A DNA stretch of 64,000 nt from Erinaceus europaeus (lineage: Eukaryota; Chordata; Mammalia; Eulipotyphla; Erinaceidae): NCBI RefSeq assembly GCF_950295315.1, contig NC_080162.1, forward strand, positions 69,934,962 through 69,998,961. The letters are read 5' to 3'. The notes under the pieces were generated by a model that worked only from the letters and a program-made list of their open reading frames with translations, ran no database searches and was not told where the DNA came from. Numbering within the stretch: position 1 is the first letter of the stretch; every line of letters starts with the position of its first letter. Of this stretch, positions 56,431 through 64,000 are shown piece by piece. Both the position numbers and the translations under genes were made by a program.

Positions 56431-57636
56431 AAAAGAAAGTTACACCTAGTGTAGTGCCTCTTTCATTCTTACGGGCATCAAAGGTTGGCAGATAAATTAC
56501 ACGATCAGTCAAATTATGTTATGTTAGATAATGTGAGTTTGATCCTGGTGGCATTAGGGAGTTGCTAAAGAGTTCTCTTTTAGGAAGAAAACTGTCAAAA
56601 GTCAGTTGTGGAGAGAAGGGGTGGGGGGGAGAAGAAGAAGGAGGAGGGGGGAGGGGAGGGGAGGAGTTGTTAGTGAGGAAGCAACTACAGTGACAGAGAC
56701 AGAAGCTTGTGGCTTTGGCCAGGCGAATGAAGAAAATGGATAATCTGGTGAAAATGGAGAATCTGGCTTAGGAGCTTCCTTCTGAAGAGTTTGGTGCTCA
56801 GTATGAGAGACAAGAGACTAGACTAGTTAAGTGCAGAGCAGAACACAGGTGGAACCCAGGCCTGGATGAAGATTAAAGTTGGACTTTGGCAAGGCAATTA
56901 TCAAGTTAAATGTGGAACAAGACATAAAGGTAGGTAGTTTGCTTCAGTCTAGAGTTGAGGAAAGAGACTGGAGATTGAGACATTAGGGCATCAGAGTCTT
57001 GGAAATGTGTGGCTGGCCAGCATTGTATTAAAACTGAACTCTGGATAATCACAGATTCCATTAAGGCAAGACCATTATGGAAGGTTTTCGAAATAATTAC
57101 ATTTTGACATAGACACTCATTTTTAAAGACAGGAGACTCAACTCACATGAATTTCTTCAAGAAATCTTTTGTTCTGTTTGTGATAAAACTAAGAAGACCA
57201 TACACTATTTGACCAGAACTTCTTTTTTCACAAATGTGATCACCAAGATTGGCAAGGTCAAGTGATAGATCTGTGACCAAAGGTTTAACTAATGAAGTTG
57301 CTGGGAACAGAGACTGGGTTTCTGAGTCCCTGGCTATGCTATGACACTATTCCTTTAAAACACTGTCAATGGTCAGCTTATGGTCTAGGCCTCTGGTACA
57401 TTTTAAGACATTTAAATAAGGGCAATACTGACTTAACATTAAGAAAAATATCCTTAGCTGACTAGAAGGAGGAGGAAGAAACTTCTCTAACTTGAGAAAG
57501 GTTACATAACAAAAACAGCAACCATAGTTATCAGATAACCTTTGAATGCATTTCATTTATGTTCAGAAGCAAAACAAGGCTTCTGAACATAAATGAACAT
57601 AAGGCTGTCCATGGTCATAGAACTGTTATGTCCAGG
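56431..57636 (-). other. PRNP: PRNP intron, unique segment
   Basis: No SINEs; a purine-rich gagg tract at 56610-56665 and the hairpin at 57552-57597. Confidence 0.4.
57552..57597. repeat. Perfect 19-bp inverted repeat with 8-nt loop
   Basis: ttcatttatgttcagaagc, loop aaaacaag, then the exact reverse complement. Lies in the PRNP intron just outside a SINE. Confidence 0.9.
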
Positions 57637-57790
57637 GGCCAGGCAGTGGTGCAACCAGGAAAGCACACAAAGTACCTTATGTGAGGACTCAGATTCGAGC
57701 CCCTAGTTCCCACCTGCAGTGCAGAAGCTTCATGAGCAAAGAAGCAGATGGCATATCTCTCTCTCCCCCAGCTCCCCTGCCCTCTACCCT

Positions 57791-58140
57791 TGTTGGTATG
57801 CTTCTAAAAACCCCTTCTGTTTCATTTGGTTTAATCCCCCCTGCTTAACACTATTCTATTTACATAACCACTTCATTCTATTTACATAACCGCTGTTAAC
57901 AAGCACCACCCTCCCTCCAGGGCATTGGTGGTTCAGTGGTAGAATTCTTGCCTGCTCCACCCCCTCTCCTTGTCATACCCTGATTTTCACCAGTCACTTT
58001 TCTCTCCACCCTCTGCGTCGCATCCTGTTCCCACCCTGCTGGGCTAGTATATTTATAAGGACAAGATTGTAGTTTTTAGTTTAGCTTAGCTTGGTATAGA
58101 TTGCGCTGCGTCCTGCATGAATAAAGAGATACTGTGTACA
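57791..58140 (+). repeat. Solo-type ERV LTR (350 bp) with embedded tRNA-Gly 5' half
   Basis: It starts TGTTGG and ends TGTACA, with a TATA-like tatatttataagg at 58048-58060 and AATAAA near 58120. The short R region this implies is compatible with class II LTRs. A tRNA-Gly-derived segment lies at 57922-57955. Confidence 0.55.
57922..57955 (+). other. 5' half of a tRNA-Gly(GCC)-like sequence inside the LTR
   Basis: gcattggtggttcagtgg plus tagaattcttgcctgc match the first 34 nt of the mammalian tRNA-Gly-GCC gene with one substitution. The A box is intact (tggttcagtgg). The 3' half and B box are absent, so this is not a tRNA gene. Confidence 0.75.
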
Positions 58141-58825
58141 GCTTTTAATGCAAGGAAAACAGCATTAAGTTCTTTGTACTGAGGGGAATTCTCAGGAAGC
58201 TCAGTAAAGAGAGGTTTAGGAGATTGCTTGTCTGTGTAATATATAAGGGCAGCAGCTCCCTTTTTTCCACCGTCAGTGAAGACTGTAGGAGCAGAGGGAA
58301 TGGGATCTCGAGAGAAAAGTTTAGGTGCTAGTAGAGGCAAAAGAGGTAAAGAAGCTATCAATTTATTGGAAGGAAAATGGTTATCTATTTGTCCTGGAAA
58401 CCCCACGAAGCTTATGGCAAAGCGGGAATGATGGCGTATGAGCCGCTCTGTATCTGTGAGAGAAAAGGGCAGAATAATTAAATCCGGTTCTTTCCCTAAG
58501 ACCTGCACAGACCTATTTCTCCCTTGGTGAACCATGAATGCTAACGCGTCTATCTCAGTGAGGAGTCTTGGAGCTCCTCCTACTGGCGTGTGAAGCCATT
58601 CAAGAACCCCATGGTTCTGCCACAATGCCCCTACTACTATGGGGGTGGAGTTGAAGATTAGAAGGTTTACCGGGAGAATCGAACAAGGTGCATGTCCTGG
58701 AGGGCCTGGTTAACCCTTTCCAGTGCCGAGGAGGCCTCAGGAGTTAACTTACGTTTTGAGGAGGGCTGTTTGTTTCCTTTTAACAGGTCAAACAGTGGTT
58801 GGAGGCAGCTTGTAGGCAGATAGAG
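58141..58825 (-). pseudogene. Broken betaretroviral-type pol fragment (RT thumb, connection, RNase H start)
   Basis: Minus-strand reading from 58825: LQPLFDLLKG and LTPEASSALERVNQALQ are the RT thumb region. A stop and frameshift follow near 58670-58660. Then IVVGALWQNHGVLEW and VQVLGKEPDLIILPFS (connection domain) and TVFTDGGKKGAAAL with YKELNAV (first RNase H acidic residues) are open until the LTR junction at about 58140. Protease, the RT catalytic centre and integrase are missing. Closest in style to class II ERVs. Non-functional. Confidence 0.8.
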
Positions 58826-58929
58826 ATACCCTCTGTGCTATTTCTCCCAACCTCTATAACAACAAGCCATCAGGAACAGTAGATTTGTCATGCAGGCAAT
58901 AGACCCAAACCCTGGTGGCAAAAAACTAA

Positions 58930-59640
58930 AACAAAACTAGATCCTGTCTAATGCCACACACAAAGGAAAAAAGCCCCAATTATCATTATTCACAATTACT
59001 TGTGACCACATACATAGAAAAAAATAACAAAATCAACGAAGATAATATAAGACACAGTACTATGGTTTTACCAATCATCAAGGTTGTGGGAGACAAGATA
59101 AATCTACAAAAATCAATAGCATTTCTCTATATTAACAGTGATTTGACTAAAGAACAATTTAAATAGAATATTCATAAGAGTGGGGGTTGGGTGGTAGCAC
59201 AGCGGGCTAAGTGCACCTGGCGCAAAGCACAAGGACCAGCAAAAGGATCCCAGTTCGAGCCCCCGGCTCCCCACCTGCAGAGGAGTCGCTTCATAGGCGG
59301 TGAAGCAGGTCTGCAGGTGTCTATCTTTCTCTCCCCGTCTTCCTTTCTCTCTGTCCTATCCAACAACAATAATAACCACAACAATGATAAAACAATAAGG
59401 GCAACAAAAGGGAAAAAAATAGCTTCCAGGAGCAGTAGATTCGAGCCCCAGCAATAACCCTGGAGGCAAAAAAGAAAAGAAAAGAAAAGAATATTCCTGA
59501 GAGCAAGCCAAACTGTGAGGTACCTAGAAATTAACTTGGCTGGGGGGGGGGAGGCAAAACTTCCATAAGGAACAAAGAAGATTATCTGTGAAAATAGAGA
59601 GGTATTTGACCAGGGAAAAGTAGTATAAGTTTGCCAATAC
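58930..59640 (+). mobile_element. Old L1 ORF2 fragment split by a SINE
   Basis: 58930-59165 includes aatctacaaaaatcaatagc, coding for the LQKSIAFLYINSD motif of the L1 reverse transcriptase region. The family A SINE at 59183-59488 interrupts it. 59490 on (cctagaaattaacttggc) continues at lower similarity. Confidence 0.55.
59183..59488 (+). mobile_element. Family A SINE inside old L1
   Basis: ttgggtggtagcacagcggg head; long form ending cagcaataaccctggagg; near-repeat agaatattc flanks it. Confidence 0.9.
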
Positions 59641-60202
59641 CCTTCAAATGAACCTCTGATTTTTTTAATGCCAACCTCCTAACTAAATTATTTGAGGAGT
59701 TTAGTAAGTTCATAACAGGAAGGAAATATCTATAAATGGCAAACTCAACTTGAAGAAGGAAAAGAGATAATCGGCCCTATCAGGCTTTGAATCACAATAC
59801 TAAATAACAGTAATAAAGACCATATGGTAGAAGTCTAGAAACAGAGCAACAGAAGAGAGAAAACAAAGGCAAGCTCAGTGGTAAGCCCCGGGCAGCATGC
59901 TCTTTTCAGTGACCTGATGCACAATAAAGTAGGCACCAAGATCAATCGAGTACGAATGTTTCGCATAGCAGACACTTTGGGGAAACTGGGGGAAAATAAC
60001 AGTGGGTTCTTAACACTACATGCACAAGTGGGCTCTCCCTGGGTTAACGACCTAACTATGAAGTGTAAAAATAAAAATAATAACAATACACAAACAAATA
60101 TCCTTGGAAAACACAATAAGTCTATATTGGTAGTGAGAAAGGTGAAAGAACTTCAGAAAAGTTAACGATATCCAACTGTGCTTTATAAATTAGAAATCTG
60201 GG

Positions 60203-60412
60203 GGCCAGGCAGTGAAGCACCCGGTTAAGCACGCATACCCCACGTGGAAGGAATGGGGTTTGAGCCCCCAACCCCCACATGTAGGGGGGGTTGCTTCACA
60301 AGCGGTGAAGCAGGTCTGAAGGTGTCTATCTGTCTCTTCTTTTTTTATCTCCCCTCCTCTTTCAATTTCTGTTGGTCCTGTCAAACAGAAAAAAAAAAAA
60401 GATAAAAACAGC
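60203..60412 (+). mobile_element. Family B SINE
   Basis: ggccaggcagtgaagcaccc head; cctgtcaaacag and A-tail. Confidence 0.85.
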
Positions 60413-60420
60413 CATAAATG

Positions 60421-60710
60421 GGGCCGGGTGGTGGCATACCCAGTTGAGCGCACATTACACTGTGCAAGGACCCGGGTTCCAGCCCCCAGTCCCCACCTGC
60501 AGGTAAGCAGTGAAGCAGTGCTGTAGGTGTCTCTCTGTCTCTCTTCTTCTCACCCTCTTCCCTCTTAATTTCTGGTTGTCTCTATCCAATAAATAAATAA
60601 AGATAATTAATTTTTTTTTAAATGGCCATAAAAATGGAGTGGTGGATTCACTGTGCAGGCACCGAGCCCCAGTGAAAACCCTGATGGCAAAAAAGGAAAA
60701 AAGAACAAAG
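60421..60710 (+). mobile_element. Family B SINE, long form
   Basis: ggccgggtggtggcataccc head; ends accctgatggcaaaaaagg. Directly follows the previous SINE. Confidence 0.9.
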
Positions 60711-60774
60711 TAAATTAGAAATCTGTGTGAAATGGATTGCCTTTCTCTTAAAATGCTATCAAAAACTGATGCTA

Positions 60775-60900
60775 GCTAGGTTGGGAGATAGCATAACAGT
60801 TATACAAAAGAACTTTCATGCCTGTGGCACCAAAAGTCCCAGGTTCACTCCCCAGCACCACTATAAACCAGAGCTGAACAATATTCTGGCTATTAAAAAA
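60775..60900 (+). mobile_element. Family D SINE
   Basis: gggagatagcataacagtta head; ttcactccccagcacc; A-rich tail. Confidence 0.8.
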
Positions 60901-61149
60901 CAAACAAAAAACCTGATGTCAGAATTAATGAAACAAACATTTTTATGCAATAATCTGTACATTCCCATTTTAAAGAAACAGAGACCTTGAGCTGCCTAGT
61001 AACTAGAGAAGAAATGGAGGAAAGAAAAAAAAAAACAAAGATTATGTATTATACCATAGTGATATTTACAGTACAATATCAGATAGCTTCATTTAACAAT
61101 TATGTGCTTTCTAAGGTTCTATCATTATGCTAGGGACTGAGGACACAGT

Positions 61150-61355
61150 GGTAAGACCTGTGATTTTTATTTTTGTTGCTGTTGGGGCTTCTCTGCTCTG
61201 AGCTGACTTTTTCAAATAGCAAGACAAGAGGGAGAGAAGGAAAGTTGCCACAGCACAGAAACCCCCTCCAGTGTAACAGGGGCTGGATTTGCACCTGGGT
61301 CATGTGCATGATAAAGCACTCATACTCTCCAGGTAAGTGAGCTCTCTAGCTGACC
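61150..61355 (-). mobile_element. SINE, minus strand, divergent
   Basis: ggggctggatttgcacctgg..ccaggtaagtgagctctctag. Confidence 0.55.
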
Positions 61356-61454
61356 CTTTAAAAGACATGTATTATTATTTTGCCTACAGGATGTTTGTTG
61401 GTGCATCATGTCTTCATGCCTGCATGATTCTACCACTCTTGATGGATTCTTTTA

Positions 61455-61612
61455 TTATTATTATTTTAAACTAAGATTGACACAAAAGGAGAGAGAGACA
61501 GAGAAAAGGCAATACACGAGAAGTAACACTCAGGAAACTTTCGCTGTGCAGGTGCTATCATGTGGAGGCTGGGGGCTTGAACCCAGTTTTCATGCATGTG
61601 TGTACTTTTAAT
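61455..61612 (-). mobile_element. Decayed SINE, minus strand
   Basis: aactaagattgacacaaaag..gggggcttgaacccag; low similarity. Confidence 0.4.
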
Positions 61613-61627
61613 GGTGAATCATTTTCT

Positions 61628-61864
61628 TTTTTTAAAAATATTTATTTATTCCCTTTTGTTGCCCTTGTTTTATTGTTGTTGTTATTATTGATGCCACTGT
61701 TGTTGGATAGGACAGAGAGAAATGGAGAGAGGAGGGGAAGACAGAGAGGGGGAGAGAAAGATAGACACCTGCAGACCTGCTTCACCACTTGTGAAGATCC
61801 TTACACCAGTCCTTGTGCTTTGTACCATATGCGCTTAACCCGCTGTGCTACCGCCCGACTCCCG
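61628..61864 (-). mobile_element. Family A SINE with TSD, minus strand
   Basis: ggtgaatcattttct on both sides; about 40 bp around the B box is deleted (gtgaagatccttacacc). Confidence 0.9.
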
Positions 61865-62814
61865 GTGAATCATTTTCTGATCCCCAGTGGTGAAATCTTT
61901 AACTTGAAGAGTTTGAGGATAATAAAGGATGTAGATATTTGGAGCCACAAAAGATAGAGGGCAAGGGGCCTGATGAAGCTGGAGTAGGGGTGGGGGCAGA
62001 GTAATGGGACTTCATGGGCCAGTGAGAAAGTTTGCATTTTATTCTGACCTCAGAATCTCCAGCAATACATGCTGGAATTGTGCTTTTACAAAGCTTGCCC
62101 TCACTGCTGTAAAAAGAGAATTCAGAGAAGCAAGCAAAGGAAATGGTGAAACCCATTAGGAAACAACTGAAGGCAGATGTCAATATGGCTGTCACTATCT
62201 TAGATGGGGCACTGAGATATACTTAAAATAAATAATAATAAATTAATAATAAAATAAATAATAATAAATTCATAATAAAGATGTATTTTGCAGGAAAAAA
62301 AATTAAAACTTGCTAGTAAAGTGCATAGAGGATTGAGCTGACTGACCAAGTTTGTGGAAGTGACAGAGGGCCTTGTTGGGAGAGAAAACCAAGGGTTTTA
62401 ACTTGGACAGATTAACTTTGCCGATGTTTAGGCAATTGGTACTAGAACCTGGAACTCAGCAGAGACAAGCATTCAGGCATCTTCATCGGAGAGATAGTGC
62501 TAATGGCCAATGAGGGTAAAGGGCCAAGATCCAAACAGTAGGCTTCCCACTGCAGCCATCTAGTACAAAAACTGGCCCAATCCAAAAGGAAATATCACGA
62601 ATTTTAAATAGTTTAGTAAAATAATTCTTTTTGGTTAATAAGGACTAGCTTGGGAACACAAGAAAGGCTCAAAGTCAGGAATTCTATTAATAAGGACAAA
62701 CAAAACAAAACAAACAAAACAAAAAAACCTACAAGTATCTCTGCAGGTTTGGAATGTTTTCAGTTGAAATCCATACATTCTGATTTTTGTTTAAGCTGTT
62801 AGAATCACTATCCG
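61865..62814 (-). other. PRNP: PRNP intron, unique segment
   Basis: Contains an AT-rich doubled block (aaataataataaatt) at 62228-62275; nothing else recognised. Confidence 0.35.
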
Positions 62815-63080
62815 TGATGAAGTGAATGGGATGCACCTGGTTGAACACACGTATTACTATGCACAAAGACCTGGGTCTAAACCTCCGTTCTCTACCTGTA
62901 AGGGGGCCGCTTCATGAGAAGTGAGTACAGTCTGCAGATGTCTTTCTCTTTCCCTTTTTTCTACCTCTCTTCTCAATTTCTCTCTGCCCTATCAAATAAA
63001 AATAAAGGGGGGGGGGGAAGGCTGCTGGAAGTGACAGATTTGTAGTGCCAGCACCAACTCTGGTGGCAATTAACAAAAAA
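62815..63080 (+). mobile_element. Family B SINE
   Basis: gggatgcacctggttgaaca head; poly-G run in the tail; ends ctctggtggcaatta. Confidence 0.75.
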
Positions 63081-63189
63081 ACCACTCACAGACAGACACA
63101 CAATTCATGCCCTATCTTTTCTGTTTTGTTGTTACTGGGGTTTCATTGCTCTGAGCAAACTTTTTCAGACAGACAAGAGAAACAAACAG

Positions 63190-63325
63190 AAAGACAAGAG
63201 ACAGAGGACCTAGTGGGAGTTGTACTGTTATGTGGAAAACTGAGAAATGTTATGCATGTACAAACTATTGTATTTATTGTCGAATGTAAAACAATCTCCC
63301 AGTAAAGGAAAAATAAATGAAAAAA
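63190..63325 (+). mobile_element. L1 short-type 3' end fragment
   Basis: gagttgtactgttatgtgga..gttatgcatgtacaaactat.. and an A-rich tail. Confidence 0.7.
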
Positions 63326-63472
63326 GAATACAATCACTCTTATTTTACATTATTTTGGAAGTTCTAGTCTGCCTTTCAACCTAGACGGTTCAGAAAAATT
63401 ACCCCAAAATGTCTTAGAATACATAAAAGAGCTCATTTTGATGACTGTTTTTGAAATGAATATATAAGAAAC

Positions 63473-63767
63473 GGGGTCTGGCAGTAGTGCACCAGGTTAA
63501 GTGCACAGAGTACGAGGTACAAGAACTGATGTGAGGATCCTGGTTCAAGTCCCCAGCTCCCTATCTGCGGGGGGGGGGGGGGGGTCACTTTACAAGCAGT
63601 GAAGCAGGTCTGTAGGTGTCCATCTTTCTCTCCCCATCTCTCTCAATTTTTCTGTCTTATCCAACAACTACAGCAGCAACAAATATGACAACAATGGGAA
63701 AAAAAAGATGGCCTCCAAGAGCAGTGGATTTGCAGTGCAAGCACAAAGCCCGTGATAACCCTGGAGG

Positions 63768-63768
<1 letters not shown>
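63473..63768 (+). mobile_element. Family A SINE with (TG)n at its end
   Basis: tctggcagtagtgcaccagg head; a 17-G run at 63569-63585; ends gataaccctggagga followed by the TG array. Confidence 0.85.

Positions 63769-63815
<47 letters not shown>
63769..63815. repeat. (TG)n microsatellite
   Basis: About 23 TG units at the end of a family A SINE. Confidence 0.97.
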
Positions 63816-63820
<5 letters not shown>

Positions 63821-64000
63821 TCAGTCTCCACGTTAGATCTGATTATTTAAATGATTCGGTGTGGAAAAGCCGTTCCACTCATAATGACATACTTCTTTTA
63901 CTTCAGTGGTCAGGAACCAATTCTCCAAGATCTATATATAAGGTGTTCCTATGTAACAGCTCCCAAGGGAATCTCTCTTCTCACCAGTCTTCAGAGACAT

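Larger units (their letters stand above)
57791..58826. mobile_element. Degenerate class II (betaretrovirus-like) ERV insertion inside a SINE
   Basis: 1036 bp between two copies of TACCCT (57785-57790 and 58827-58832), a 6-bp duplication as expected for class II ERVs. Joining the flanks restores a continuous family B SINE. The insert consists of an LTR-like unit in plus orientation (57791-58140) followed by a pol fragment in minus orientation (58141-58825). No second LTR, gag or env is seen. The outside right end (..gatagaga) is not a normal LTR end, so the copy must be rearranged. Confidence 0.65.
57637..58930 (+). mobile_element. Family B SINE split by the ERV insertion
   Basis: Head and middle at 57637-57790 (ggccaggcagtggtgcaacc), end at 58827-58930 (ctgtgctatttctcccaacc, aaaccctggtggc). 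Confidence 0.75.

Noticed and set aside
57922..57955. Functional tRNA-Gly gene
   Set aside because: Only the 5' half is present; no T-arm, B box or Pol III terminator follows.
58086..58625. 179-codon minus-strand ORF as a possible host gene
   Set aside because: It is the open remainder of a betaretroviral-type pol (connection and RNase H start); upstream frame is broken and the last residues come from LTR sequence.
59878..60165. 95-codon plus-strand ORF in the PRNP intron
   Set aside because: No recognisable family, Asn/Lys-rich end is an A-rich tract, no splice signals.
61630..61957. 131-codon ORF starting in a decayed SINE
   Set aside because: Reads through a minus-strand family A SINE; the DRTERNGERRGRQRG string recurs wherever that SINE is antisense.

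Overview
The window is mammalian nuclear DNA. It carries the tandem prion-family locus, with both genes read from the minus strand: PRNP (prion protein, coding exon 50608-51390) and, about 28.7 kb further downstream, PRND (doppel, coding exon 21418-21951). Gene order, orientation and spacing match the conserved mammalian PRNP-PRND arrangement. The dense tRNA-derived SINEs (A box, B box, then a CT-rich stretch and a CAACAATAA-type tail) resemble hedgehog SINEs, and the prion protein is clearly placental but unlike rodent, primate or ruminant forms. I therefore infer an erinaceid insectivore, most likely a hedgehog. That identification rests on memory of the family, not on a search.

Layout. 1-20610: intergenic DNA downstream of PRND, packed with SINEs, L1 3' ends, ancient L1/MIR remnants, a mariner-type MITE and microsatellites; no host gene is recognised. 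20610-25200: the PRND unit, with 3' UTR region, coding exon with a splice acceptor 10 nt before the ATG, an intron of about 3 kb, and a candidate exon 1 ending in a perfect donor at 25033/25034 with inverted CCAAT boxes upstream. 25200-48500: the PRND-PRNP intergenic interval. It holds an L1 insertion with intact ORF1, a collapsed ORF2, a chimeric 3' end and 16-bp target-site duplications (36040-39015), a long-3'UTR L1 on the minus strand (39665-41110), a 0.6-kb local duplication, and nested SINE/L1 insertions. 49035-51400: the PRNP terminal exon (10 nt of 5' UTR, 260-codon ORF, about 1.57-kb 3' UTR ending after ATTAAA). 51401-64000: PRNP intron, first SINE-free for about 3 kb, then holding L1 debris, SINEs and a degenerate betaretrovirus-like insertion (57791-58826) whose LTR contains a tRNA-Gly 5' half. 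PRNP exon 1 and its promoter are not visible and probably lie beyond 64000.

SINE shorthand used below. Family A: 'gtagcgcagcgggttaag' head, 'ggttcgagccc' B box, 'caacaataa..gggcaacaaaaggg' tail. Family B: 'ggccaggtggtggcgcacc' head, tail 'tctatccaataaataaa'. Family C: 'gggaggtggcgcagtgg..tcaagcatgaggtcc'. Family D: 'gagatagcataatggttatgc'. These names are mine. The two host genes share architecture (coding sequence in one terminal exon, signal peptide, N-glycans, disulfide(s), GPI anchor), which fits their origin by ancient duplication. The most distinctive host feature is that four of the five PrP repeats are 10 residues long instead of 8.
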